This document shows positions 24,305 through 37,180 of a stretch of DNA of 64,000 nucleotides, one piece after another; positions within the stretch are counted from its first letter, which is position 1; every line of letters starts with the position of its first letter. The notes under the pieces are model-generated. The model did not search any database and was not told the origin of the DNA. It was given only the letters and a program-made list of their open reading frames with translations. The DNA comes from Capitulum mitella. Its lineage: Eukaryota; Arthropoda; Thecostraca; Pollicipedomorpha; Pollicipedidae. The DNA is taken from positions 9,297,432-9,361,431 of the forward strand of contig CP099846.1 in assembly GCA_030062745.1 (NCBI GenBank), in the 5' to 3' direction. The position numbers and the translations under genes are program-made.

Positions 24305-26639
24305 AAATGTAGATTTAAATAGGAATCTGATGAGATGTCCCTATTTTTCTTCATTCCCCAGTCTAAGCATCCGTCGGACGCCAATCAGAAACAAACGCGA
24401 GGTCATCTTGTCCATTTATCAAAGCATTTGGTAGGTATAAGAAAGGCAGGAGCATAGCCCCACTTCATTGTGTTCTCCAAGTTCTTACTCTCTGATGGTG
24501 ATTTTCCCCACCGTTTCCATGTTCCTACAACATTTATCAAGATTCGGAGCCCTATGTCATCCGTAACACGCGAAACAAACGAAAGACAGAGAATTCACAA
24601 GAAAAAAGAAGTGCAGGCATCTCCTTTCAGAAGCTGCGCTCGGCGATGGCTAATTTAAGATTCGCAGAGGTCATCGGTCAAATATAATACGCTCGGGTGA
24701 GGATCAGTTTGTAAATTTGTAAATTCCACTAAAATCTAGAAAATTAACGGGGCTAGAGCCACAGAATTTACTGAGTAGATGCAAGCCTAAAGAAACTATC
24801 TTGTGTAAAAGGATGGTTTATAGATTGTGACTTTCAACGTCAAATGAGGTCAAATGGGACTGAATTCGGTGCGACTCGCAAGACTGTCGCTGTTACCCCG
24901 AAAACCGTTGGTCACATCGCTAAAATGTTTTCAGCCCTTCTTCAGGACAAAAACACGGCACTAGATGACTTGTAATTTGTGTAATAATATAATAAAATAA
25001 TGCATGGCTCAGTGCTTGTGGTTAAATTATTACGTTAGCTCAACTTAAGCCATAATATCACGAAGTATCATATACCTTGTTTTGAGGCCTCTCAGGGTAC
25101 ACTCTGGCACTCAGCTGGAATTTGGCTACCTACCAAAAATACCTCAGAGATTAAATTTCCGTCACAAAGGCCGCTGAATGTCGTCTAAGTTCAACCTACG
25201 TCACTTACCTTAAGTGAAATCGTGAAAGCGAAAATCGAAAAAATGAACCACAGAACCAACTACGGTCATCCGGTACAACTTTACCCATGCATGAAGTATT
25301 TAGCACTGATAAATGAAAGCTCTATTACGTTTCCTGTTTCATCAGAATAATACGCGGGCACGGCATGGAATGCCAGACAGAAGAGATAATTCACCAGATC
25401 CATTCATCCTTGACCTTTTTACCACGACGTGAACCACGCATAGGCAATTTTGGGCGCTGAATTCGGAAACAGCAACAGAAACTTGCTAGAAAGCAAGTTT
25501 TTGCAGAAAAAGGTGTGCTAAGGCCAATAAAATGTATCTTAGTTTATTGATTTCACACTACCTAAATGAGGTCAAAACCTTGCGATTATGTGTTTGGTCA
25601 CTCCCTGACATTGCTTTCTTCTATTTTAGACCTGAATTAGGCGTTGAACGAGAAACTGGTGGCGTCTCATTGTTTCGCCTCCACAGAAAAAGGTACGCCC
25701 GAAAACATTTTTGGTTTTTCTCTGCGACCTGACCTTACATCGATTTCAGACCTGGTGCACCAGTAGACGATAAAGGTCTTTGATACGTGTTCCGTTTTCT
25801 TCTTGGGGGTTAAATGATTAAAACGAAAGTTTTATGCTTGAAAATCACTTTTGATTTGTGACAGTAACCCACCTTGTGACTTGACAAATTATCCGGCCAG
25901 CCAAATCATTTTTAAAATTTTGTTCAGTATATTATCTGTTCACTGAAATAAAATTCTAAGCCCTGTATTCAAAACTCTGTTTGTGGGCGCAGTTTGAAGT
26001 TTACTTTGAAAAAGACCATTTCTGAAAGCCATGGCTTGACTCTGACCCATTCTTACGTGCTACGTTCGGAACGTTTCGATCAAATATCTCTAACAATTCC
26101 AAGTTCTTCCATCTTCATTAACTCAAACAAACTCAGAACTCAACTGCGGTGATTTTAACCCGCGCAACTCGCACAAAAGTGCCCCCTCCGATCTCGGAAA
26201 CGGAAAGAGACAGGAGAGACAGAGAGAGACAGGAAAGAGAAAGGAAAGACATGGAATTTTTGGACAGGATGGGACCATAATGATTTACCCTGCGTGCAAT
26301 TTTCATGACCCTAGGTCAATACCTTCAGGATCACATGGGGTGGAAAAGCTCAACTTTTGACACTTTCTCGACCCGTACAAGACAAGACTTTTCGAACGAA
26401 ACGGGAAAAGGGTATTTGTTTGACGTTAATACGTGGAATTCGACAATTTACATTCATCTGGCGGCTTGGCTGAGGATTTTGGGTCGAGGTCATGCCAGGT
26501 CATCGACCTATGGTGTCATTTTTTCATCTTTTGCGGATTAGATTTGAAGCAACACGGGACCGCTTCAGTGTAAATCATGTATATCGCGTATCTTTTAGCG
26601 TATTTTCAGCGAAGGTACCCAGTAGCGGTACATTTGGTC
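24305..26639. other. AT-rich non-coding stretch
   Basis: No gene, tandem array or transposon end is recognisable. A purine-rich GAGACAGAGA-type run lies near 26200-26250. Confidence 0.45.
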
Positions 26640-27190
26640 ACTTCCAGCGTTTATATTTATGTATGTATGTATATGTATATATGTATGTACACGTATCAAT
26701 GTGCCAAATGTGTTTTTAGTAGGGTCTTTGAATGCATATTTCATACAAATCGACATATTGCAAAGCAAATCTGGACCAGGTCACAAAATAGCTGCCCTTG
26801 ACTTTTGGTAACCTTGACCTGAAATGGCCCTGATATATATATATTTATATATATATATATATATATATGCATATATAAGCGTATCCATGTGCCCACATGT
26901 GTTTTTATTAAGGTTTTTGAGTGCATATTTCATACACATCGACATGTCGCAAAACAAATCTGGGCCAGGTCACAAATTCTTTGACCTTGACCTTTAATGA
27001 CTGAACTTTACTGCCCCTGGTATATGTAAGCGTTTCAGTGTGTGCACACGTCTTTTTATTATGGTCTTTGAATGCATATTTCGTACAAATCGACATGCTG
27101 CGAAGCAAATCTGGATCGGTTCACAAGCTGCTTGACCTTGACCTTTGGTGACCTTGACCCTTATTGACCCTGGCTTTGGTCTTGGTGTAT
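26640..27190. repeat. Three-copy tandem repeat with (TA)n and nuclear-receptor half-sites
   Basis: Three diverged copies start near 26701, 26889 and 27041. Each contains 'GTGTTTTTATTA', 'TTTGAATGCATATTTC', 'AATCGACATGxTGC' and a TGACCTTGACC-rich end. A (TA)n microsatellite (about 26833-26868) sits between copies 1 and 2 and accounts for the unequal spacing. Perfect head-to-tail TGACCTTGACCT occurs at 26982-26993 and 27133-27144. Confidence 0.8.
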
Positions 27191-27894
27191 CCATCACTTA
27201 TGCCCGAATGACGTCGCGTGATTGTGTTCAAGCGGCAATCTTGGGTAGAACGCTGGTTCTATCATAAGGTTCCCATTTGTCAGCGACAAACGTCGTTTTC
27301 GTTATGTCTGCCTGACTTTGAATCCTTGAAACTTCAAAATTTCCGGCCGATTTCCAATTTTTCTGCGTCAGTCGACGAGTTATTCAATTGCTATAAATGT
27401 CACAAAGTAGCAGCAACCAGCTCTGATCCGTTCTCGAGATATTCAGGAAAAACAGGCGGGGGGGGGGGCACAAAAGACCCGCTTCCAGTGCGCGTGTTAA
27501 GTGACAACAATGAGGCTAAAGCTGCCAAACTGTTCCAAGATTTCTCCATCAAGACAAAATGATTCCAAACCTAAGATATACCTAGCTGCGGCTGGCAGGG
27601 CGTATGGGCGGTGACGCTGCGTGGAGACGGCATTATCAACTATTGATTGGTGGACGTCGCGAGACGTGGGCAGCGGCCAGTTGATCCATTCGATTTAATG
27701 TCTGTGTTGTTTATGTTATTTATATTGAGTTGAATACATCAAATTTCGAGTGGTGCTTTAATCCAAGAATTTTATTCTTTTGCACCGATCTGACCACGAA
27801 TACATGTCTTGCTATATTCTATGATTTCTGAAAATACATGTGTTATGATATGTTATCTAGCTCGATGATGTTTTCGATTGTGTTTTCAACGAAC
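27191..27894. other. Unassigned non-coding stretch
   Basis: No gene is supported. A G-run of about ten bases near 27460 and otherwise AT-rich sequence. Confidence 0.45.
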
Positions 27895-28305
27895 CTCTGC
27901 GAGACATACTTGCCCTAAGCGAACTTTTACACTAGACGAACAATCCTTTTAGATGAACTTTCGCATGACAGACTTTTGTCGTAGACAATCTTTCGCCTCA
28001 AACAAGTTTTTTCCTCACACGAACTTTTGTCGTAGACGAACTTCTGGCTCTGGATGGACTTTTGCTTTAGACAAACCTTGGCCCTAGATTTTGTCATTGA
28101 CGAGCTGCTGCAAGGCGAACTTATGTTCCAGACGAACTTTTGCATTCGACCAACTTTTACCCTGAACGAACTTTTGCACCTGACGAACCTCTTCACGACG
28201 AATTTGTGTCCTAGATTGACTTTCGCCCAAGGCAAACTTTTACACGAAGAACTTCTGCACGACGAACTTTTTTCCGACGATTTTCTACGATATGAGCCCT
28301 TGCCC
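27895..28305 (+). repeat. Degenerate 18-22-bp minisatellite
   Basis: Units of the form GACGAACTTTTGCxC(T/A)(A/G) recur about twenty times with many substitutions and length changes. The open frames inside it simply repeat the motif and have no domain. Confidence 0.85.
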
Positions 28306-28603
28306 TCAAATGTGCTTATGTTGTTACATGGAACAACGTCGGGTCTGGGGGAGTGGGCAGCGGGGCGGCCTGAAAGGGAGGATGTCTAGAAGTCAAAGGT
28401 GGCGGAAGTAAGGGGGAGGCAGGGGGGGACAGCTGCCCCCAACGGCGATGGGACTGGGGGCCCTCGTAAAAAACTGAACAGAAAAGAAAATTGGCATATA
28501 AGCGACGAACACGCTTAAAAACAAAAAAAGAAAGGAAAATGCAACTATGCAGGCAAGGTAGTAGGCACATGGCGTGCGTGTTCTTTCAAGTCTTTTTTTG
28601 TTA

Positions 28604-29107
28604 GGGGCCTCAGCTTTCTTCCGGTAGGGACGACGAACAGGTTGGACTTAAAACTGGCCAGAGACCGCGAGCTTACAAGTTTTAAAGGGCCTCGCGGAAT
28701 GGACCTGGATGGCCTACCCCGACACACAGCTCGGACCCTGCTAGGGGGCCCGGCTTCCATCCAACAGTGGGCCTGGTGCAGATTGCACTCAAAGGTGGTC
28801 CAGCGACCAGGCATCGTAATTTTCAGGGGCCTCAGAATCAGTGGACCGGGGTAGACTGCGCTGAACCGGGAACCCTGTTAGGGGGCCCCGGCTTAGGTCC
28901 GAAAGAGGGTCTCGTACCGATTATCATTGAAAAGCAAAGCAGGACCCAGGAACCTCCAGTGTTTCGAGAGGCCTTATAGAATAGAACCAGGGGGCCTTCG
29001 CTAAATCAGTCCGGGTCTCGGGCGGCGCCCCAGCCCCCGTCCATAAGAGGGCCTTGCGCGAATTACGCTCAAAAGTGACCCAGAGACCGGGAGTTTACAG
29101 TTTTTAA
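28604..29107 (+). repeat. 140-bp tandem repeat (left part)
   Basis: Units beginning GGGCCTCxxxGAATxGA start at 28687, 28827 and 28968, preceded by a partial unit from 28604; spacing is 140-141 bp. Shared landmarks are GTTAGGGGGCCCCGGCTT and AGAGACCGxGAG. The array is cut at its TTAA by a MITE and resumes at 30329. Confidence 0.85.
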
Positions 29108-30328
29108 CCCTATTCCCGCCAAGGGAAGGGGCTGAATCTGTCCCCTCCTCGGGTTTTTTGCTTGCCAATTCCAGGGTTTTTGACGCAGCTTCACGAAACT
29201 TGGTGACTTTTCTGAGCTGTTATTTTTACGTACTGCGACAAAATTTCGAAATCCTGCTTTTCTCAGGGGCGGAGCCAGGCAACGTTTTTGGGAGGCACCC
29301 CAGGCCATTTTTGGCCCGGTTGAGGGTAAAAGGAAAATGACTGCCAAAAATAGCGTTTTTAAGATAGAAGTTAAAACCCTATATGAATGTATAGCTAAAT
29401 ACTTGGGCAGCATGCAAATACAATTTTGTTTATCTGATGTCATTTTACAAGGCCACGTCAAAGTCAAAAGTCAAAATTTGGTTTTATTACAATAATTTCG
29501 ACACCATTTTTTCAAACGCCAAACCCGGAATATATGTGACGAAGAAAGGTGCCCTCTACTTCTGCATCAATTTTCAGCTTGATATCAGGTCGGGTCACGG
29601 AGCTATGACCTGAAATGTTAGTGCGCGTACCCTATATCACAATGGCCGTAAAATGGAATTTTTGAAATAGAGTGAATTCAAATGATTGAAAACGTTTACA
29701 GATAATATTAAATGCACACGAGATCATTCCAAGCCACTTCAAGGCCACTGGAGGTCACTTAAGGTCAAAGGTCACATGTTGATCTGAAGAGCATGTGACC
29801 ATGACAGTTTCCCCTTTTTCATGTCCTTGCCACCGCCTATGCCAACATTATACAAACGTTGTAATACGATTTGTACTTCTTCTGCATAACATGACTAGCA
29901 GAAGTCAAAAAAGTGCCTTTACGTTCTTTGTCCATTCAGTTTTTGAAAAAAAACTAATCGTTCTATTTTTGGAACCATGTGAACGCCTATGAATGTCCTC
30001 GAAATTTCAAATAGGTGTACCAATTTTAAAAGCCTCATCCATAATCTCTCGATTCATGTCAATTTCATCTAAATTGGTTCATAAACAACGCAGTTATAAG
30101 AAGTCCAAAAGTACCCCCAATTTTGATATCTTGCCCCCCTGTCTCTCTCCTTTCAAGCTCCTTTCAAAATTTTGATTTTTTTTTTTAAAGCGTAGTTTAC
30201 GTCATGGCAAATCGATTGCCGTTTGTTGCGATGAAATCGGACGTGTAGTTCTCGGGATCTCAGGGGGGCCGAATCCGCCCCCTGCCCGGAATCGGCTATA
30301 CCGTCTAGCGCTTCGGGAATAGGGTTAA
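29104..30328 (+). mobile_element. TTAA-flanked piggyBac-like MITE, copy 3
   Basis: A complete 1,217-bp copy (29108-30324) between TTAA at 29104-29107 and 30325-30328, same orientation as copies 1 and 2. It is inserted in the 140-bp tandem repeat. The neighbouring unit at 28670-28700 shows the same sequence uninterrupted with a single TTTTAA, giving an internal empty-site comparison. Confidence 0.9.
29762..29774 (+). promoter_or_regulatory. Perfect DR1 motif in MITE copy 3
   Basis: AGGTCA-A-AGGTCA, at the same internal position as in copy 1. Function is untested. Confidence 0.45.
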
Positions 30329-30412
30329 GGGGCCTCGCGGAATGGACCCGGCAAGCCTCTAACAGAGTTCGGACCATGTTAGGGGGCCCCCGGCTTCCAT
30401 CCGAGAGCGGAA
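30329..30412 (+). repeat. 140-bp tandem repeat (right part, after the MITE)
   Basis: The repeat unit continues after the MITE with GGGCCTCGCGGAATGGACC and the GTTAGGGGGCCC landmark, then stops partway near 'CTTCCATCCGAGAGCGG'. Confidence 0.8.
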
Positions 30413-32030
30413 GCTGTTTTGTTTGCGTTATTCCCCATTTTTAACACTGCGCTGGTTCGTGGAGGTTCCTCCACACAATGGCTCTTAGGGTTCAGTCAGT
30501 AGAATGATAGCATATAAAACAAAACATTGTGTCATGTGTCGTTATGTATTAACGGAAGAACATTGCGTTATGTGCTCAGTTGATGTAAAGATTTTCTTAA
30601 TTTTTGTATCAATTCGTCAGATGATCAGACTTGGATTCCGTTGCCACCGCGCCAGTTGCCTTGGCTTCCGACCAGTTGTCTGGCTGTGGACGTCAGGAGT
30701 TCACGGTGGGACCAACCTGTGCTGCACCTGCCGGGTTTAGCGGTTGAATGCCAGAGTTCGCACAACGCACGACTGGATCGTGGACCTGTCCCGCCCGGTC
30801 GGGCGAAATACCACTCCCATTAAGTGAAACATGGACTTTTTGGGGATGAGGGCCCTTCTTACGAAAGGGGGCCTCAAAATTTTGCTTTGCCCCCATGATG
30901 AAATGCGATCCACCGCCACTGCTGGAAGTGTAAAAATAAGATGAGCCCTCTATGGTCAGTAAATCCCTATCACTGTCGTTCGTCTTCGCCGCACTGCAAT
31001 TTCTAACGCAGCAGCCCCCTAGCGGCGGACGGGTTTGAGGCGGAGGTAGCTGAAATGCCCGTTAGATGACACTTCTGTTTTTGAACAACTCGACCCAAGG
31101 ACTCTGCAACGCCCGGACACATGCCAAATGCATGGATAATGGACGGAAAGTCTACACCGCTTTAAAACGAAAGATAGATGGCTAGACATAGCTTTTCCTG
31201 TGGGAAGACCCGATACAGGAAAAAGAAGTTAAAAAACGAATGAAGCACAGGTGCCTGTGTCTGTTTATGCGAAAGGTGTACCTCAGGCATCCACGGCCCC
31301 ACTTGTCACATGCTGGCCAGGCGCGTTACAAGGCGAAGGGTTTTAATGAACATACGCCACCTCCGGGTGTAGCAACATTTGCTCTTTAGCCGCCTGTCAC
31401 ACGCTAGTTACTAGAAGCCAGGGTAGGGAATGAATGTTCGTTCACCGTAGGACAGCCTCGACCGAAGGAGAAAATATAACTGATCTCTTGGATCCCATAT
31501 AGTCACAAATCACAACAAGTTACAGCTGAAGAGCTGTACAACCAGCCTTAACATTCAAAGCAAAACGTGCGACTCTAACACACTCACAATCACAGTGCCT
31601 ACATTTACGCAGGGGAAACCCTAACCCCAAAATCTCGAGACCCTCTTTGGCCCGATTCCCACATGACCTACCCCAAAGAAGCCACGGTGCGGAGTGCCCC
31701 GATGGCCGGGATTCTACCGCGGACACCGCCTGGCTGCCGCATTGCCGGGACACCGCCGTTGCCACCCCCTGATGGCCACACTGGCCGCGTCTTTCACTCC
31801 CCCTAACGGCGGTAGCTGCGGCGTTCCAGCGCTCCCGGCCGTGCGAAACAGCTCACGGCACCGTGGCCGGATCAGCTTTACATTTATGAATATGTGGTGA
31901 TGTTAGGCTATATCTGCGTACATTTGCTGCTTCAGCTGCGTCTTCGTGTGAGATTATATGCTGATTTTGGTGCGCGGTGATGCTACCTTTTCAAAAAGGC
32001 GACTGAAAACATTAATGCTGGTTCGTTACT
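30413..32030. other. Unassigned non-coding stretch
   Basis: No gene, repeat array or transposon is recognisable. Open frames under 85 codons lack domains. Confidence 0.45.
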
Positions 32031-32039
32031 GTATTTTGT

Positions 32040-34360
32040 GACAGTGGCGTAGCCGAGGGGGCCAAAGGGGCCGTGGTCCCCTGGAGGCCAAGCGGGACCC
32101 CCTGGCGGCCGAGCGGGCCCGCCTGGGGCCGAAGGCCCCAGTGCTTTGGATAGCGTGAGGGGCCCGCAGGGCGTCCCACACTGTCCGAAACGGACAATTA
32201 AAGCAAAATAAGAACATTTTAGGCCTTGAAGAAGGCTTACGGACCTAAAGAAAACGTACTCTGAATATACAAAACGGCTTTGTGTGCTATGAAGAGAGGC
32301 CCATGGTCTGAACGGGCGTTTAGGGGCCCCTGCTAGCTCGTAAGGGGATTTACTGCTTGCCTGGGGAGGGCCCCTTGTCGGCCTATAAAGGGCCCCTGTC
32401 AGCCTCTGAAGGAACCTCCTTTCGGTCTGAATGCTATGAAGAAGGCCCCTGCCCCTGCCTCCAGAGGTCGACAGGGGCCCTTTACAGGCGGACAGTGTGC
32501 CCGCTACAGATAGGCAGTAACCCCCCTGGCCAACAGGGGCCCCTAAACGATCATTCAGGGGTCCCTGCTTTCCTATAAAGATGTCCCTGTCGACCTGTAA
32601 GAGGTATCCGCCAGGTCGACAGGAACGTCTTTACAGGCGAACATGGTCCTTCTTTACACTTTAGCGGGCCGCTTTTGTCGCTAAAAACCGACAGTAATTT
32701 TAGTCACATGGGGCCCCACTGATTCCGAGGGCCAGGCGCGTGTTCAAAGGGGGAGCAATTGGGGTGATCACTCCCTCCCCCCTGGGGCCTAAGAAGGCGT
32801 CCCTGTCAGACTTAAAAGGAGCTCCGAAGGGGCCCCGTATGAGCTTCACGGGGTCTCTAAAAGAACATGACGGGCTCTTGATGCAGTCAGGGAGGCCTCC
32901 TGAAGAGTTAGATGACCTCTGAGACGCATAGAGGGTCCCTTAAGCCCCCAAAGGGCCCCTGAGACCACAACAGGGTCCCAATACGGCAGAGTGTCCCTGA
33001 GACCGCCAGACGGCTCATAGGGCCCCTGAGACGGCCAAGATGAGGACTGAGTCCCTAGGAGGCCCCTGTGAGTGAAAAGCTGAATGTCTTGCTCGTGATG
33101 TAGCCAGAGAGCCTCCGGGAGTGTGAATGAGACCCTGACACAGTAAGATGGCCCCTAAGATGGATAGAAGGGCCTTTGAAACTCTTCAAGGGCCCCTGAG
33201 ACCGCAAGAGGCTCCAACACGGAAAAGGGTCCATGAGACTGCTAAAACTGCCACAGAGGCACCTGAGACGGAAAGAACTTAAGAGGGTGCCTAGCACGGC
33301 ATAAGAAGACCCTGGCCAGCCAGGGACCCTCCGAACGGGGATTCGTCAGTGACCTTCTCAACCTCGAGAGGAGCCACAGATGGGCTGCACTGGCCTTTTT
33401 GAAACCTTGAGGGGTTCTTGGTGCCGTCAGGGGCCCCCGGGAAGGTCAGGTGGTTTTTGAAACGGCAAGATGGGCCCGTACACCGCAGATGGCCCCTGAG
33501 ACCGCTATAAAGGTCGCAGGGCCCCTGCGAAATACAGGCGATAAAAGGGCCTCTGAGACGGTATTTGGGTATTATGGAGGCGCTGGACGGCCAGAGGGTC
33601 CCCGAGTACAAAACGCGGGCTACTGGCACGGCCAATGTTCCCGAGACTACCAGTGAGGCCCCTGAGGCGCCAACAAAAGCCCCTTGTTACGGCTAGAGGA
33701 GCCCTAAAAGAATGCCAGATATGCTTCATGTAACAGAGAAAGACCCCTGATACAGCCATGGGGACCACCGGAGACGTTCAGAGGGCCTATGATACTGCAC
33801 AGGGGTCCTGAAATTGCCGAAAGGTCTTTTGTAACTGGCAGAGGGCCCCTGAGATGGCAAAAATGCTTCCCAGAGACCATAAGAGGGGTATCCAGGACCA
33901 CAGGGGATCCACTGAGACTGCTAGAGAGGGACATTTGAGACTGCTAACTAGAAGTCTCTAGCAGTAGAGGCCCCTGAGACGACCAGAGGGGCCCCTGAAA
34001 CTACTAGACCTTGAGACGTCCAGACTGCTCCTGAAACGGCCAAAGGACCTAGAGGATTGTCGAAGGCGCCTCTGTCACGGCAAAGGGAGACTTACACAGG
34101 GCGTTTTTTTTAGTGCCTGAGGGGCTCCTGAGACGAGAAAAACGCCCCAGGGACAACAGGAGGGAACCCGAGATGGCCCAAACATCCCTGAAACTGCCAG
34201 ACGGAACCCTGAAACTGTCCGAGGTGCCCCTGAAACTGCGAAAGGAACGCATGAGACGTCCCCCGGAACACGTGAAATTGTAAAAGAAGGAACCTGAGAC
34301 CACTAGAGGGTCCTGGCACGGCAGACGGCCCGAAACCATCAAAAGTGTCCCTGTAACTGC
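32040..34360. repeat. Large degenerate GC-rich minisatellite
   Basis: About 2.3 kb built from variants of 'AGGGCCCCTGAGACxGCxAGA', period roughly 26-30 bp, with a related first part (about 32040-32660) where 'GGGGCCCCTGTCxxCCTxTAAA' dominates. Units are strongly diverged. Open frames on the minus strand are repeat-derived. There is no sign of a gene. Confidence 0.8.
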
Positions 34361-36058
34361 AAGAAGGAACCTAAACTAAGCTGACAAAGAATCCCCAGAA
34401 GCTACGGGGTGGGTGGGGGACAGACGGACTCCTGGACCAGATACAGACAGGACATTTGAAATGAAGGGAGGGACGAAAGCGTCTCAAATCTCCCCGTTTT
34501 TGTCATATTTCGGCCACTTTGTTCGGGAACAAAACGCAGAATCTTCTCAAGTAAGGTGATGCGTTTGAATTTTTTAGGTTATTTTATATGTCAAAAAGAA
34601 AAATTACATACTTTTTTCATGTCTGAAGGGCAAAAAAATAGAGGCCCCACACTGACCATTCGCCTCCACCCCCGGCCCCCGCCTTGGTGGAATCCTGGAT
34701 CCGCTCTTGGAGGGGTCCCCATTGGTTACGAGGGCCCCCTTGATCCGATTTGGCCCTCTCTGGGCGGAATTCTGGCTACGCCCCTGTTTTGTGATAAATT
34801 ATATGTTCCATGGTGACGCAGTCATTTTGTTTCGTTTACCTTCAGATTAGTATATGTGGTTTTGGATTTTTCGGACAGCACCCAAGTAAGATCGAGCTCG
34901 GTAAAAACAGATCATAAATTTCAGACGATTCTGCTTGACCTTGAACAATGGTCGAGTACAGGGTCACAGACAGGTGAACACAAGTGCAAGAATTCGAAAA
35001 ACAAGCGCTCAGTTCCGCAGAACATTAACTGTGATTATTTTTAAACAGCACAGACACGAACTAAAAATACGCTTTCCATACTGGTCCGGCCGCAACCCCT
35101 GTCAAATTCTAAATCTACGCTTTAGATGTTCTACACGCTCATTTGATCGCTGTAACCTACACTGAGTTTTACGCATACTCGTAATATAGTCGTTCGCTAT
35201 AAAATAAGCCCTTGCTTTACATTCGCCTCGTCGTATCGTTCGCTATCAATTAGAGGTATGTTGTGAAATGTTATATGAAAAAATATATGCTAATAAATGG
35301 TCCGTCGTGCGCAGCATTAATTGCCGCTGCTCTTAAACAGAAGAGACCCGACCTGAATATGCCTTCATATCGGCTTAGTCTAATTCCTTGCTTTAATCCC
35401 AAACCATGTGTTACATATTCCATTCGCCTTATTTTTGCTGTAACTTAGACTTACGTTGCGCATATCCTCGTCGTACAGTATACAATAAAGGAGCGCTTTA
35501 CGTTCATCTGCTAAATCATTGGATGTCGTGTAAAGCATTTTACATATTTCCTTCCTCTCATCTCATCCGCCAGTCTAAAAAAATTACACTCTGCATGGTC
35601 TCACCGCCTAATTGTTCGCTATAATCTCAGATTACGTTAATCGGGCGTCTAACCGTTAGCTATAGCGATATCCCATATCGATCTTAATTGGAATTTACCT
35701 ACCCCCTGTTTACTGATGAGTTCGTTTGCTTGATTCCTATTGCCTCCGGTGCCACCCTATTTTTCCAAGCTGGCACCACAGCTATAGTTTTTTTTGAGCA
35801 CAGGATTTAATTTTTTTGCGGTCAAACACTGCGCAGTGGACGACCCGTTTCACCCACATAGCTCTCCCCACAGTCACTTATACACTGCCCCCTTTCTTTA
35901 TCAGCCAAAACTGGATCTTTGACGTTTACTAAATCCCTTTTGAAATTTCTTGACCGTCCTGATCTTGCGTGACCTGTCCCGATCTTGCGTCTTCTGAGCA
36001 GCCGCGCAACGGGCTCACTGATCCCACGAACATACGGCGTACGTAATTCCGCTATGTG
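34361..36058. other. AT-rich non-coding stretch with scattered related segments
   Basis: No gene. From about 35150 to 36080 segments such as 'TCGTTCGCTATAA' and 'ATTCGCCTxxTCGT' recur several times at irregular spacing, suggesting an old, decayed tandem repeat. Confidence 0.4.
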
Positions 36059-36335
36059 CTATTCGCCATTCGCTATATGATACTGCCGCCTGCTACTGCC
36101 TCTGATGCGTGCCAAGATTCTTGAAACGCAGTTCTGCGGATAGGCGTTCGCCTCAAACAGCTCTAGCAGGTGATCTCGTTCTTTCTTTTCTTCCCTTTCT
36201 GATACGCACACACGACTAGCTCTGCTGGACAGGCAGCTCACGATTCCCGCTTTGATGTTTGCGGCATGATGAGATTCAAATTTCACATACACTCTGCTCG
36301 TCGATGGCTTACGGTATATGCTAGTGTGCGACTCG
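36059..36335 (-). pseudogene. Penelope-like element RT fragment (thumb side)
   Basis: The frame reads TSIYRKPSTSRVYVKFESHH, followed by NIKAGIV-CLSSRA and LFEANAYP. This matches the conserved stretch after the RT palm in Penelope-like elements (vYRKPTHTDrYL, SxHP--hK-gvv-tL--RA, NGYP). The frame is open from 36580, but residues before the RKP motif look unrelated. The RT palm half lies at 37.3-37.9 kb on the same strand. A decayed fragment. Confidence 0.6.
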
Positions 36336-36772
36336 GCTAAAGGTAACTTTCTGTCCGACGAAATCGCAAACAATCGTGTGTATAATTGCCACCAATGTAA
36401 AGAATGTATGATCCTGTTTCTAACCATACTTTCCACTACTTGATTTTGTAAAAAAATACCAACAAAATCGTAACGATAACATACCACACAGTAATACCGT
36501 GGTGCAGTCCACTGGCGGAGAACAACATTATTCCGCGGCGGAAAATGTAGTGCTGCCAAGGTTAAGGTTATTGACATCAAGGATGTGTAGACCCTGCGTG
36601 CATCTTCAAGCGATTAATGACGTCATACATATGAAAATTCTATTCTGTTGCCACGAACTGAACTTGGAGGAACTGCTGAATTATTACGCCGTTATATTAT
36701 TGTATTAGATAATTGTTGGGGTATCTGATATCAGTATTATTACATTACGGCATTTAATACTCGTTAGATTAC

Positions 36773-36950
36773 ATTAGGTTGCTAGGTTGGGCTGTGCTGG
36801 GCTAGGTTAAATAAGGTTAGGTTAGGTTGGGTTAGTTTAGGTTAGGTTAGGTTAGGTTAGGTTAGGTTAGGTTAGGCTAGGCTAGGCTAGGCTAGGCTAG
36901 GCTAGGCTAGGCTAGGTTAGGTTAGGTTAGTTTAGGTTAGGTTGGGTTAA
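36773..36950 (+). repeat. Interstitial telomere-type (TTAGG)n array with (CTAGG)n block
   Basis: The array is made of TTAGG units, the canonical arthropod telomere repeat, with a homogeneous block of eight GGCTA units (36875-36914) in the middle and degenerate TTTAGG/TTGGG units at both edges. Length about 180 bp. The purity of the CTAGG block implies a secondary expansion of one variant unit. Confidence 0.9.
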
Positions 36951-37099
36951 AGTAAATTTTTGTTTATTGTTTTATTTCACTTCCTAATATGTTCCAGTTT
37001 TGTTCTGTGATTTCTTTTCCAGATGTTTTATTTCACTGCGTTTTATTTTTTTTGTATTTTTCAAATTGCAACTTAACTTTTATTTCTGCTTTTTTATTA

Positions 37100-37180
37100 T
37101 CATTGTTGTTTGTTATTATTATTACTATTTTATTATTATTATTATTAATTTTATTATTATTATTATTATTATTATTACAA
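37100..37180 (+). repeat. (TTA)n microsatellite
   Basis: Mostly uninterrupted TTA triplets within a longer T-rich stretch from about 36960. Confidence 0.85.

Noticed and set aside
27895..28305. Repetitive stretch considered as CRISPR-like
   Set aside because: Units are about 20 bp, degenerate and contiguous, without unique spacers; the genome is eukaryotic.
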